This document shows, piece after piece, positions 46,266-54,900 of a stretch of 64,000 nt of DNA. The stretch is from Agrobacterium fabrum str. C58. Its GTDB lineage: Bacteria; Pseudomonadota; Alphaproteobacteria; Rhizobiales; Rhizobiaceae. Position numbers and translations under genes: made by a program. The notes beneath the pieces were generated by a model that had not been told where the DNA came from, searched no databases, and saw only the letters and a program-made list of their open reading frames with translations. Within the stretch, counting starts at the first letter, position 1, and each line of letters starts with the position of its first letter. The DNA is taken from the NCBI RefSeq assembly GCF_000092025.1, contig NC_003062.2, positions 1,424,001 to 1,488,000 on the forward strand. Reading direction: 5' to 3'.

Positions 46266-46955
46266 TCAGCCCGCAAGCGAGACCGCGGCATTGACCGCCG
46301 CCGCGACCAGAACCGTGTTGAAGAAAAAAGAAACGATGGAGTGCAGCAGCGTCACCTTGCGCATGGCGGTGGTGGTTACCCCCACATCCGAGGTCTGCGC
46401 CGTCATACCGATCACCACGGCGAAATAGAGGAAGTCGTAACCGCAGGGTTCCTTCGTCGCCGGAAAATCCATGCCGCCGCGATGTTGAGGCTTGCCATCC
46501 ACCGTGGCCGGACGCCAGTAAAGATGGGCGTAGTGCAGGGCGGTCATGGTGTGGATCGTCAGCCAGCCGAAGATAACAGAGGCGAAGGCGATGAGCAGCG
46601 TCCAGACCGTTTCACCCGTGTGGTTGAGCGCCTGAAACAGCGACACCACGGCAACACCGACTGCAAGCAGCGTGACGGCGATGATGGCGACCGCAGGCAG
46701 ATCGTCGCTGTCGGCATGGGCTTTCAGCTGCTGCGCGGTCAGCTGCGGCAGACGGAACGCGACCAGCGTCAGATAGGTCAGGAAAAACAGAACCGCCGCG
46801 ATCTCTATGGCGATGGAAGGCGCAAATGCCAGCGCCAGGCCAAGGCTGAGGGCCCAGACGAGAAAGGCAATGACGAAAGGCCGATGACGGCGATAGCTGT
46901 TGCTCTTGAGACATACGGGGCTCTTGGCCGGGCTTTTCGGACTGGCGCGGGTCAT
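46266..46955 (-). CDS. DUF1345 membrane protein
   Basis: A 229-residue inner-membrane protein with about five hydrophobic segments (near 28-45, 48-68, 100-122, 130-150 and 205-225). It has the DUF1345 hallmark HTMTALHYAHLYW and then GGMDFPATKEPCGYDFLYFAVVIGMTAQTSDV, the strongest family signature. No function is established. The frame extends to 47105, but the ATG at 46955 gives a natural soluble lead. It lies 28 bases before fghA on the same strand. Confidence 0.87.
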   Translation of the reverse strand: MTRASPKSPAKSPVCLKSNSYRRHRPFVIAFLVWALSLGLALAFAPSIAIEIAAVLFFLTYLTLVAFRLPQLTAQQLKAHADSDDLPAVAIIAVTLLAVGVAVVSLFQALNHTGETVWTLLIAFASVIFGWLTIHTMTALHYAHLYWRPATVDGKPQHRGGMDFPATKEPCGYDFLYFAVVIGMTAQTSDVGVTTTAMRKVTLLHSIVSFFFNTVLVAAAVNAAVSLAG

Positions 46956-46980
46956 GGACGACACCTTTCTGTTTGCAGCG

Positions 46981-47436
46981 TCATTTTTTGACACGGCGGC
47001 AGAAACGGTCAAGCGTCTCCAGAAAGGCCGAGCGGTCACGCGGCGAGAAGGCCGCGTTATAGCCCTTGCTTTCCCCGGTTTCGCGCAGATGCGCACCCAG
47101 ATCACGCATCGCCGTCGCCATGCCGATATTCGACGGATCGAAAACGCGCCCCGTCGGTCCCGTCACCAGTGCGCCCTTGGCAACGCAACGCCCGGCCAGC
47201 GGCACATCGGCGGTGATGACGATATCGTTTTCGGCGGCACGCTCTGCAATCCAGTCATCGGCCGCATCGAAACCCGCAGATACGATGACGTTTTTTACCA
47301 TCGGATCGCGCGAAGGACGAAGGCCGGAATTGGCGACAAAGGTCACTTCCAGACCATGCCGCTCCGCCACCTTCAGAATTTCCGGTTTCACGGGGCACGC
47401 GTCGGCGTCGACATAGATTTGCGGGTTTTGCGGCAT
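46981..47436 (-). CDS. UPF0178 (YaiI/YqxD) family protein
   Basis: A 151-residue protein matching UPF0178. The N-terminus IYVDADACPVKPEILKVAERHG holds the family DADACPV motif; ADDWIAERAAENDIVITADVPLAGRCVAKGA is the second. The fold is NYN/PIN-like, so a nuclease or metal-binding role is possible but unproven. The ATG at 47436 gives MPQNPQIYVD; a GTG two codons upstream is possible. It is 25 bases before the DUF1345 gene. Confidence 0.9.
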   Translation of the reverse strand: MPQNPQIYVDADACPVKPEILKVAERHGLEVTFVANSGLRPSRDPMVKNVIVSAGFDAADDWIAERAAENDIVITADVPLAGRCVAKGALVTGPTGRVFDPSNIGMATAMRDLGAHLRETGESKGYNAAFSPRDRSAFLETLDRFCRRVKK

Positions 47437-47601
47437 GAGCACTCTTTTGGGATAATTCCTGCGATGCTTTTAAGGGCAAACGCCGCAATTACCAAGCCCG
47501 TCAGCGCTGAAATAGCGGCTCGACGTCGTGCGGCAGGATGCTTGCGATGATCGCGAAAACCGTCTATGTTCACTTTATGTTCTAGATCGTGGAGAGGGTC
47601 A

Positions 47602-48054
47602 ATGTTGGAGGAGTTTATCGTGCAAGCCAAGTCTGCAACATATGTCGGCGGCGGCGATAAATCTGCGACCCCCACGCGTCAGGGATCGCACGATCTCGGT
47701 TATCGGGAAGGAGACTGGCATTATGTCGACAGCTATTTCGGGGGAACCGATTTCATCGGCCAGGAGGTCGTCTGGCACCAGGGAACCGCGGTGTGGGCGA
47801 TGAGTTATTACGGCCGTATTCTCAGGCCTGATATGATCGACGGCACGACGGCCGGTATGGTCATTCAGCGGTCGCTCTCCACTCTCTATCGGGAAGGCCG
47901 CTTTCTCGGCGGCTTTACCCATCCGGTGGAAAATCTGATCTATGTTGATACGAATGCTGGTGAATTCGAGTCCTTCACCGGTGTCGAGCGCATCTACCGG
48001 GGACATGTCGAGACGTACCGGCTTGACTATCATGGCGGGATCATAAAGCCATGA
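47602..48054 (+). CDS. DUF5680-like protein
   Basis: A 150-residue soluble protein resembling DUF5680: MLEEFIVQAKSATYVGGGD at the start, GSHDLGYREGDWHYVDSYFGGTDFIGQEVVW in the middle, and GVERIYRGHVETYRLDYHGG at the end. In some bacteria this domain is joined to an HTH; here it stands alone. The function is unknown. The ATG at 47602 follows ggagaggg. It is divergent from the UPF0178 gene. Confidence 0.82.
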   Translation: MLEEFIVQAKSATYVGGGDKSATPTRQGSHDLGYREGDWHYVDSYFGGTDFIGQEVVWHQGTAVWAMSYYGRILRPDMIDGTTAGMVIQRSLSTLYREGRFLGGFTHPVENLIYVDTNAGEFESFTGVERIYRGHVETYRLDYHGGIIKP

Positions 48055-48109
48055 GAAGTGCGATGACTGGGGCGATGATAGTTCACCGCCCCCGTTTTTC
48101 GTTAGCAGC

Positions 48110-48766
48110 TTAGCCGGGCTGCTTCGTCTTGCGCAGATACGGAAGAACCGTGTCGTAGGAGCCGAAACGGGCAATCGCATCTTCATTGGAGACGGCGGCG
48201 GTGATGATGACATCCTCTCCCTGCTTCCAGTTGGCGGGCGTCGCCACCTGGTGTTTGGAGGTGAGCTGGATGGAATCGATGGCGCGGAGAATTTCATCGA
48301 AATTGCGGCCGGTGGTCATCGGGTAGGTGAGGACCAGTTTGATCTTCTTGTCGGGGCCGATGACGAAGACGGAGCGCACGGTGGCGTTATCGGCAGGCGT
48401 GCGGCCTTCGGAGCTGTCGCCGGCACCCGCCGGCAGCATGTCATAGAGCTTCGCCACCTTCAGGTCCTTGTCGCCGATCAGCGGATAATCGACATTGAAG
48501 CCGGTCGCGGTGCGAATATCGGCTTTCCATTTTTCATGGCTTTCGACCGGATCGACCGAAATGCCGATGATCTTGACGCCGCGTTTTTCGAATTCCGGCT
48601 GCAGGCCGCCCATGGCGCCGAGTTCCGTCGTGCACACGGGCGTGAAGTTTTTCGGATGGGAAAACAGGACTGCCCAGCCATCGCCGATCCAGTCGTGAAA
48701 ACGCACCGGACCCTGGGTGGTCTCGGCGGTGAAGTCGGGGGCGATATCGTTGATACGCAGGCTCAT
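48110..48766 (-). CDS. 1-Cys peroxiredoxin (Prx6 type)
   Basis: A 218-residue thiol peroxidase that reduces hydrogen or organic peroxides. The peroxidatic Cys is in FTPVCTTELGAMG (about residue 45), after the W-x-VLFSHPKNF lead. The C-terminal half is the longer Prx6 type (VRSVFVIGPDKKIKLVLTYPMTTGRNFDEILRAIDS). No resolving Cys is evident, so a 1-Cys mechanism is likely. No adjacent regulator is seen. Confidence 0.94.
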   Translation of the reverse strand: MSLRINDIAPDFTAETTQGPVRFHDWIGDGWAVLFSHPKNFTPVCTTELGAMGGLQPEFEKRGVKIIGISVDPVESHEKWKADIRTATGFNVDYPLIGDKDLKVAKLYDMLPAGAGDSSEGRTPADNATVRSVFVIGPDKKIKLVLTYPMTTGRNFDEILRAIDSIQLTSKHQVATPANWKQGEDVIITAAVSNEDAIARFGSYDTVLPYLRKTKQPG

Positions 48767-48906
48767 AGTGTGCTTTCTCCCTGATGATTTGAACTGAAAA
48801 TCTGGTGGTTCTCTGCAATTTGTGTCCGGCGCAGGAGCTTAAGGTTTTTGCCTGAAATGGCCAGAGCTTTTCAGCGCCTGTCGATGACATCACCGTGCAG
48901 GGGTAC

Positions 48907-49401
48907 CTATTCGATCTGAGCTTCAAGGGTTTCCGCCATGGTGCCATAGAGCTGAGCGGAGGCTTCATTCTTCTCTGCCGCGTATTTGGCGCTAACCTGC
49001 CTTGCGGCGTCTGCTGCAATACGAAACGCATCTATCCGCAGCTGAGGCTCAAGCTCGGCCTCGCCACCAATATCGCCGTCGCTGAACTTGCCCGCCCGAT
49101 ACCCGTCGTCCAGATCGACGACACCGATCTCAGGAAGACCATTCCTCATTTTACCAAGGAAAGCAGCCCCGGCGCGACCGCCATCCCGGCGACGGAGCAT
49201 GCCGATTCCGGACGCCTTTCCGTCGACACAAGCGCCTGTCCAGAAGGCCGGCCCCTCGGTCATCGAAGCCGGCACGACGAATGCGCAATGGCTCGCCGGA
49301 TCCTTCGACCAATGGTGATCTTCAGGCCCCGCACTGGCTGATTGGGTTGAGGCAAACATCGCCGCAATAGCTACCTGTGCGATATAAGATGAGCTTTTCA
49401 T
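48907..49401 (-). CDS. Exported protein of unknown function
   Basis: A 164-residue protein with a signal peptide (MKSSSYIAQVAIAAMFASTQSASA). The mature part has HCAFVVP and TGACVDGKASGIGMLRRRDGGRAGAAFLGKMRNGLPEIG, a pattern of short Gly-rich turns like MORN repeats, then a helical acidic tail. Two cysteines could form a disulfide. It may be a periplasmic or surface protein; no family is certain. Confidence 0.72.
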   Translation of the reverse strand: MKSSSYIAQVAIAAMFASTQSASAGPEDHHWSKDPASHCAFVVPASMTEGPAFWTGACVDGKASGIGMLRRRDGGRAGAAFLGKMRNGLPEIGVVDLDDGYRAGKFSDGDIGGEAELEPQLRIDAFRIAADAARQVSAKYAAEKNEASAQLYGTMAETLEAQIE

Positions 49402-49552
49402 TCCGCCGAATACCCTCGTTAGACGGCCGATTTTTTTACCATTCCTCTTCGTTCCGCAAGCCCGATGAAATAGAAAAAGGTCTCTTCCAGCGCATGGCTG
49501 AACCGCTCGATGAGCAGGCGAGGGCCTGAACCTACAGACCCTCGCGCTACCC

Positions 49553-50173
49553 TCAGAGACCTCTCACCGCCGGTTTCCAGAATCGCTCCCTATCAAGCCC
49601 GTCGCCGCACTCGATTACAATCCGTGTGCCGTTCCTGAGACGCCGCCGCAAAAGGTCGGATTGCGCCCGTATCTGGCCACCATCATGAAGCTTCTGCAGC
49701 ATTGAGCGTGAAAGCCCCAGTTCGGAAGCCAGCAGGCGATCGAGACGTATGCTAGCCGGAAACGGAACCGTGAGATCGATCTCGGCCGCGGCCCAGTCGG
49801 TGGGTTCGTCCCGTATCCTTTTCTCGATATCGAAGTCCGGAAACTCGTCGATACGCTGCGACTTGCGTCTCAACGCCTCGAGGTTGAAGGTTTCGGCTCT
49901 TATCCATTGCGGATCGTTGCACTGCAGCGCCTCCAGAACAGGCGGGCTTATGTCGCAGACATTCTGCCGCTCGAAGATTGGCCGGTTCCAGCTTTTGTCA
50001 CAGATCAGGCATCTGTAGATGAGCCAGGCATCGAGTTTACGGCCGTTGGCATTGAGGCGGATCTTGTCGCTGGCCTGAAATGCCCTGAGATCACCGCATC
50101 CGTTGCAGGCAAGCCAGGGCTGGGGCGCCGTTCGTGGTGTAATGGTCCATTGGACCCGAAGAAGGTTGCACAT
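49553..50173 (-). CDS. DUF1062 protein
   Basis: A 206-residue protein starting MCNLLRVQWTITPRTAPQPWLACNGCG. Two CxxC pairs (CNGC and CLIC in LIYRCLICDKSWNRPIFER) probably form a zinc site in the N-terminal half. The C-terminal part, SIRLDRLLASELGLSRSMLQKLHDGGQI, resembles an S4-like RNA-binding motif. This agrees with DUF1062; no function is known. The ATG at 50173 is used; the frame extends to 50293 without coding quality. Confidence 0.83.
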   Translation of the reverse strand: MCNLLRVQWTITPRTAPQPWLACNGCGDLRAFQASDKIRLNANGRKLDAWLIYRCLICDKSWNRPIFERQNVCDISPPVLEALQCNDPQWIRAETFNLEALRRKSQRIDEFPDFDIEKRIRDEPTDWAAAEIDLTVPFPASIRLDRLLASELGLSRSMLQKLHDGGQIRAQSDLLRRRLRNGTRIVIECGDGLDRERFWKPAVRGL

Positions 50174-50546
50174 GGTGTCTTGGTCTTCCGTTTGGAAGTC
50201 CACCAAGATGGTGCAGGAGAAAACCCTTGCGGGTACGGCGTGGCGATGTCCTGGGTGGGCGAAGAGCGGAGACAGCAGGGCTGTGCAAGGCACATTTTAA
50301 CAATGCCAGACCGGTCTCTTGCCACCACCCGATGAACATGATCATACGCCGACAGCCTCTGGCTATCCGCAATACGGGTGAAACTGGATTGAGACCGGTA
50401 TTTACTTAGGCAAAGTCTACCTCGATGCGCCAATGCTCTTCGCGGGCGAAAATAACAAATGATGGTCCTGAAAGGGAGTCCTCCGCGCATCGAGCGGCTG
50501 AAACAGGTTGCGCCTGCAGCTTTTGTGCAACTCGTCGACCGTCTCC
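50174..50546. other. Intergenic stretch with repeated AGACCGGT boxes
   Basis: No gene is convincing here. A palindrome AGACCGGTCT (50308-50317) and a related GAGACCGGTA (50391-50400) lie 83 bases apart, upstream of the DUF1062 gene. They may be operator sites. Frames reported on both strands show no start or codon bias. Confidence 0.4.
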
Positions 50547-51191
50547 CTATTGTCCGGAGGAGATTTCCCGGCGGCTGTTATCCGTGGTGTCCGGAAGGGG
50601 AAGCATGCGACGAAGGGTCGGATCTCTGCGGATGAAATGGTGCCATAGCGCCGCTATCACATGAAGAAGAACGATGACGGCCGCGAGATAGGCGAGGGTG
50701 GCGTGAACGTCACTCCAGAAGGCCTCGGCTTGATCAGAGATCGTCATGGGCAATCCCGGAACGACAACAAGATCAAAGACGTAGCTGGGGATCTGCAAGG
50801 GAGAGGTCGATGCGACAGCCCAACCGGCGAGGGGAACCGCCAGGGTCAGGAACAGCAATGCCGAGTGAGCGACCCGCGCGGCGAACCTCGAAACCGGACC
50901 TTCGCCATCGACAGCCCGCGGTTTCCTACTGAAAACCGACCAGAGGCAACGCGGCACGGCCAGCGCCAGCACCAGAAATCCGATCGACTTGTGATACTGG
51001 AAAAAATTAAACTGAAGGACCGGGTCGATGCTGTCGCGGCTCATCAGATATCCCAATGCGAGCTGCGCTACGAAAAGAACAGCGATCGTCCAATGGAATG
51101 CGATCGCCACTACCCCAAAGGATGAGGGCGTGTTGCGCCAGCTGCGTCCAGCAGCCGGGGCTCTCCCTGAATTATCGCCAAAATCTTGCAT
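50547..51191 (-). CDS. Cytochrome b561-type membrane protein
   Basis: A 214-residue di-heme membrane protein with four hydrophobic helices. Heme ligand histidines are in AFHWTIA, FQYHKSIGF, DVHATLAY and LLHVIAALWHH. Such proteins move electrons between quinol and periplasmic partners. It starts three bases after the anti-sigma stop, so it belongs to the ECF operon, where YceI and COG4315 proteins are also encoded. The exact electron donor is unknown. Confidence 0.92.
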   Translation of the reverse strand: MQDFGDNSGRAPAAGRSWRNTPSSFGVVAIAFHWTIAVLFVAQLALGYLMSRDSIDPVLQFNFFQYHKSIGFLVLALAVPRCLWSVFSRKPRAVDGEGPVSRFAARVAHSALLFLTLAVPLAGWAVASTSPLQIPSYVFDLVVVPGLPMTISDQAEAFWSDVHATLAYLAAVIVLLHVIAALWHHFIRRDPTLRRMLPLPDTTDNSRREISSGQ

Positions 51192-51194
51192 CGG

Positions 51195-51971
51195 TTAACT
51201 CAGCTGTTGATAGGTGTCTTTGGCGATGGCGTCCATGCGGTCCGTCGGCAGGTTGCCGACGAGGGCGCATCGGATCATTTCGTCGTCCCATGACACCGTT
51301 TCCAGCGAACCGACGCTGGAGCGCCGCATGGCGCTGTCGCTCGAGTCCACCGCGGCAACGATGTAAAGCGTGATACGCTGCCCGCCCTTATCTTCGTACA
51401 TAAGCTGGGCGGCAGGGCCTTCGGAACCGGGCAGCACACGACCACCAACGAGGGAGAGGCCGTGACGGGTGAGATCCGGGATGTTGATTTTACGGTCCAA
51501 CCGCTTGGAGAGCCATTTCGGCAGGTTTTGAGCATCTTCGCTATCGGCGCGGACCTCCACCGGATGCAGAACGTCGCTCGCAAAAAGCTTATGTGCCTGC
51601 GCTGCATCCGCCACGATGGAAGCAGGTTCGGCAACATCGGATACAAGCCTGCGTCCTAACCAGCCGCCTGTCAGCCCGATGGCAAAAACAATGACGGCTG
51701 CTGCCGCCCTATTGCGCCAGTCAGCCCGTTCCGATCGCATGCGTCGCTCAATGCGGAATACATCGAGGCGATCGGGTACAACATTGGTGTCGAGAGGGCG
51801 ATAAAGAGCAGTCAGCGTCGCATTTTGCTGCTGCCACATCTTGACCTTGCGGGCGTCGGCCGGATTGGAGGTGAGGTGGGCACGAACGGCATTGAGCCTG
51901 TCGTCTTCAAGCTGCCCGTCGACATAAGAGAGCAGATCGGCTTCGGTTATCTGTGGCTCGTTGCCGGTCAT
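51195..51971 (-). CDS. Membrane-anchored anti-sigma factor
   Basis: A 258-residue protein. The N-terminal region (1-90) has the zinc-free anti-sigma pattern ITEADLLSYVDGQLEDDRLNAVRAHLTSNP. A single membrane segment (AAAAVIVFAIGLTGGWLG, about 90-107) follows, then a periplasmic domain that could sense the signal. The start ATG overlaps the sigma stop (ATGA), the usual coupling of sigma and anti-sigma. Release of the sigma factor probably needs a change in the periplasmic part. Confidence 0.9.
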   Translation of the reverse strand: MTGNEPQITEADLLSYVDGQLEDDRLNAVRAHLTSNPADARKVKMWQQQNATLTALYRPLDTNVVPDRLDVFRIERRMRSERADWRNRAAAAVIVFAIGLTGGWLGRRLVSDVAEPASIVADAAQAHKLFASDVLHPVEVRADSEDAQNLPKWLSKRLDRKINIPDLTRHGLSLVGGRVLPGSEGPAAQLMYEDKGGQRITLYIVAAVDSSDSAMRRSSVGSLETVSWDDEMIRCALVGNLPTDRMDAIAKDTYQQLS

Positions 51972-52474
51972 TTTATCACCTTGAGATTTGGCTGGTCTTC
52001 CTGGGTCATGCGGGCAAGCGCCGTTCGGGCTCGTCCCAGACGGGACATCAGTGTGCCAAGGGGAATTTCAAGAATATTCGCGGCTTCCGCATAGGTCAGG
52101 CCTTCGACAACGACGAGGAGCAGGGTCTCGCGGTGTTCGCCGGACAGTTTTTCGATGGCGCGGGCCATTTCCGCCAGCGCAACCCGACCCGTCTGCGCCG
52201 CCGGCACGACCAGTTGTTCCGTAACATCGTCGATCGGGATTTGCTGGGGCCGGCGTTTACTGCCGCGCAGATTGTTGCGGTAGACATTGACAAGCACCCG
52301 ATACAGCCAAGGGCGCAACGGCCCCTGCGGTCGCCACAACGCCTTTTTGCGGATCGCTCTTTCCAGACAGTCCTGGACGAGATCGTCAGCCGTGTCGCGA
52401 TCATGCGTCAGTGCATTCGCATAACGTCGGAGCGCTGGTATGCAACTTGTCATCTCGTCCAGAAAGTCCGGCAT
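51968..52474 (-). CDS. ECF-type RNA polymerase sigma factor
   Basis: A 168-residue group 4 sigma factor. Region 2 has RRYANALTHDRDTADDLVQDCLERAI, and region 4 has LSGEHRETLLLVVVEGLTYAEAANILEIPLGTLMSRLGRAR, the DNA-reading HTH. The ATG at 52474 has aaggag eight bases upstream; the frame extends to 52501 into the preceding gene. It lies five bases after the COG4315 gene, so it appears to be expressed from the promoter upstream of that gene. Confidence 0.93.
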   Translation of the reverse strand: MPDFLDEMTSCIPALRRYANALTHDRDTADDLVQDCLERAIRKKALWRPQGPLRPWLYRVLVNVYRNNLRGSKRRPQQIPIDDVTEQLVVPAAQTGRVALAEMARAIEKLSGEHRETLLLVVVEGLTYAEAANILEIPLGTLMSRLGRARTALARMTQEDQPNLKVIK

Positions 52475-52479
52475 TGGAG

Positions 52480-52869
52480 TTACTCCTTGGCAACGTGCCA
52501 AACGCCGCCGACGCCATCGCCTGTAATGTCTCCGGGCTTCTTGTCCATCTGCCAGCGATAAAGCGGCTTTCCATCATGCGACCACTGCATCGTGCCGTCC
52601 TTGCGGGCGATCGGTTTGTAGTCGCCATCCGCCTTGTCGGTTTTCAGGGCGGCGAGGGGTGGCCATTTTTTCGCGCAGCCATCATAACAGGCCGATGAGG
52701 CGTCGCCGTCATTGTCGAATGTATAGAGCGTCATGCCTTTGGCGTCGGTGAGGATAGTGCCCTTGGCCGTCGCCTTTTCTACCACGGCGCCACCGGCATA
52801 GGGCTCGGCAAGGGCGGCGGTGGAGGCGAGCGCCATGGCGCCGGCCAGAACGAAATGATGTGCACGCAT
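52480..52869 (-). CDS. COG4315-type exported protein (secreted repeat)
   Basis: A 129-residue protein with signal peptide (MRAHHFVLAGAMALASTAALA). The mature part carries the paired repeat GMTLYTFDNDG...CYDGCAKKWPPL and KPLYRWQMDKKPGDITGDGVGGVWHVA, the signature of this family. Cys residues may form a disulfide. The role is unknown; here it is the first gene of the ECF operon, behind a GGGAATAAA promoter. No lipobox Cys is seen at the cleavage site. Confidence 0.9.
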   Translation of the reverse strand: MRAHHFVLAGAMALASTAALAEPYAGGAVVEKATAKGTILTDAKGMTLYTFDNDGDASSACYDGCAKKWPPLAALKTDKADGDYKPIARKDGTMQWSHDGKPLYRWQMDKKPGDITGDGVGGVWHVAKE

Positions 52870-52915
52870 GAGATAGTCCTTTGAGGAAACGGATCGGACA
52901 CCGTGCCCGATATTG

Positions 52916-52946
52916 GATAAAACACCGGTCAGCGGAATTTATTCCC
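52916..52946 (-). promoter_or_regulatory. Putative ECF-type promoter for the COG4315-sigma operon
   Basis: GGGAATAAA (52946-52938) and CGGTGTTTTAT about 16 bases later on the minus strand, about 50-60 bases before the COG4315 start. The spacing and GGAAT core are typical of ECF promoters, suggesting self-activation. Confidence 0.5.
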
Positions 52947-52979
52947 GCCGCGCTGATTTTTTGATGCGACCGCGGCTTT

Positions 52980-53546
52980 TTATCTGACGCCCTTCAGATC
53001 GATGTCGAACGCCACCGTATTCGAATAGAGCGGCACACCGACGCCCATGCCATAGGGCAGGCGCGGGACATTGCCTGTCACATGGAAGGTAACCGATCCC
53101 TTTTGCTGTTCAACGAATGTCGCGTGAAAGGTCTCGGGTCGAGAGACGCCTCTGGCTGTCAATATGCCTTCGACAACCGCGCTGCGTGGTCCGTCCTGAA
53201 TGACCCGGTTGGAGCGAAACACGATCTGCGGATAAGCGGCGATATTAAAAACCGCGCTGGATTTCAGGAAGTTTTCTACCCGCTCTTGCCCCGTCTTGAC
53301 GCTGGACGGATTCAAGCTGATTTCCACGTAAGACTTGGCCGGCTGATCCGGATCGATGTCGAACCGGCCTGATATGTCGAGGATTGCGCCTTTGATTCCC
53401 GGACCGGCAACCTGGTCGATTGAAAACCCGATATGGGAGGTGGGATCGATGCGATAGCGTCCGGCAGCGGACGAGAACGGGCTGGCGGACACCGGAGTGC
53501 AGGCCAATGCCGCCATCAGGAAAGTGAGGGAATAGGTGTATTTCAC
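52980..53546 (-). CDS. YceI-family periplasmic protein (GTG start)
   Basis: A 188-residue protein with a signal peptide and a lipid-binding barrel. Features are RYRIDPTSHIGFSIDQVAGPGIKGAILDISGRFDIDP at the start of the mature part and AYPQIVFRSN in the middle. YceI proteins bind polyisoprenoids or quinones and are often found with cytochrome b561, which is encoded in the same locus. The start is GTG at 53546, with aaaggaa nine bases before it; an upstream ATG at 53579 gives an unlikely basic lead. A TTGACC-N17-TGGATT promoter may lie near 53600. Confidence 0.9.
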   Translation of the reverse strand: MKYTYSLTFLMAALACTPVSASPFSSAAGRYRIDPTSHIGFSIDQVAGPGIKGAILDISGRFDIDPDQPAKSYVEISLNPSSVKTGQERVENFLKSSAVFNIAAYPQIVFRSNRVIQDGPRSAVVEGILTARGVSRPETFHATFVEQQKGSVTFHVTGNVPRLPYGMGVGVPLYSNTVAFDIDLKGVR

Positions 53547-53683
53547 GGCGGAGGTTCCTTTGTGAGTACGTGGTCGCACTCAGAAGAACACCGCAGGGAA
53601 GCATTTAATCCATGTGATTGGCGACAGATGGTCAAATCGGTGCCATCCGATCAGCCACAGAGATGCAATCTATTGGAGAAGCT

Positions 53684-54777
53684 AACCCAAGTGCACCATG
53701 CCTGCGCTTTAGGGTAGGGGATCACCCTCCTTCTTGCAAATGAGCTATGAACACCTCGGCCGGCGTCCTGTATCCAAGGCATTTGCGCGGTTGATCGTTG
53801 ATATGACGCGTGAGGCGGAGAAGGTCGCGCTGTGACACGACTGCCAGGTCTGTGCTGCCTGGCAGGAAGCGTCGAATTCGCTTGTTGGTATTCTCGACGG
53901 TCCCTTTTTGCCAAGGCGCGCTTGGGTCGCAAAACCAGCTGCACGCACCGATCCCTTCCTCCAAAGCCCTGAACCCGGCAAACTCGGTGCCCCGATCAAA
54001 TGTGAAGCTCTGACGCGCGAATGCCGGCAACAGCGAAAACGCTCTGACGATCTTATCCATGATTGGCCCCGAGTGCCGGCTCGGGTTCTTGATAAGAACG
54101 GTGTAGCGGCTCTTGCGCTCCACGAGCGTGGTGACATTGGCATGGCCGAGTGGGCGTTCAAAGATGAGGAGGTCTCCCTCCCAATGTCCAAACTTCGATC
54201 TATTTCCAATGAAATCAGGCCTTTCGGATATTCGGTGGGTAGAGGGAAACGCACCGTCGCGCGGCTTCCTCGAACGCATTGGGCGACGTTTGCGGCGAGC
54301 CTCAGGCAGATACTGATAGAGACCAAGCGCGTAATCTTCCTTGCTGTAGATGAAGCGGTAGATTGTCTCCTTGCATACGCGAATACGACCGAAGCCGTCC
54401 GACTGCAGACGTCCGGCAATCTGTTCCGGAGACCAGCGGGCCTCCAACTGGTTGATGATCTCGGCGCGCAAAGCCGGATGGCGCCGCAGCTTTATCAATC
54501 GGCGTCGACGGTCTCTGGAGATGTCGTGAGCAACCGTGCTGTAGTAGCCGTCATAATCTGGCAGTTCACGGTCATGAAACGTGTTGCGCTTGATCTCACG
54601 GTAAATGGTCGAGCGATGACGGCCAAGCTGACGCGCCATCTCGTTAACGGGAACCTTTGCCGCCACCAGATGATGAAGACGGCGGCGATCGGCAAGGGTG
54701 ATCTGCGTATAGCATCGGGACATGCCAAAATCTCCAAAGTGAAGCCATTGAAATCATTGGCATGTCGCACTTGAAAA
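53684..54777 (-). mobile_element. IS30-family insertion sequence
   Basis: About 1.09 kb containing one transposase gene. The ends carry an imperfect inverted repeat: caagtgcaccatgcc (53688-53702) against the reverse complement of ggcatgtcgcacttg (54759-54773). Exact limits and the target duplication could not be fixed by eye. It lies between the YceI/ECF locus and the arsenic operon. Confidence 0.8.
53722..54723 (-). CDS. IS30-family transposase
   Basis: A 333-residue DDE transposase. The N-terminal HTH is ITLADRRRLHHLVAAKVPVNEMARQLGRHRSTIYREIKRNTF, matching the IS30 helix-turn-helix. The catalytic residues are the Asp in WEGDLLIF, the Asp in FTFDRGTEFAGF and the Glu in KGTVENTNKRIRRFLP. The frame is intact and full length, so the element could still be active. 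Confidence 0.95.
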   Translation of the reverse strand: MSRCYTQITLADRRRLHHLVAAKVPVNEMARQLGRHRSTIYREIKRNTFHDRELPDYDGYYSTVAHDISRDRRRRLIKLRRHPALRAEIINQLEARWSPEQIAGRLQSDGFGRIRVCKETIYRFIYSKEDYALGLYQYLPEARRKRRPMRSRKPRDGAFPSTHRISERPDFIGNRSKFGHWEGDLLIFERPLGHANVTTLVERKSRYTVLIKNPSRHSGPIMDKIVRAFSLLPAFARQSFTFDRGTEFAGFRALEEGIGACSWFCDPSAPWQKGTVENTNKRIRRFLPGSTDLAVVSQRDLLRLTRHINDQPRKCLGYRTPAEVFIAHLQEGG

Positions 54778-54900
54778 TAGAATGTACCCAGCTACAAACA
54801 ATAATCGCATAAGATATATTATGGAACTTATTTGTCTCTGAAACCTAGGATTTGCGCGATTATCGTTCGTTCGAGCACTCCATACACCGCAACTGACCGC

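Noticed and set aside
49417..49553. Minus-strand frame ending ALEETFFYFIGLAERRGMVKKS-AV
   Set aside because: It reads protein-like but has no start codon, is short, and overlaps the end of the DUF1062 gene in another frame; likely chance or a very small remnant.
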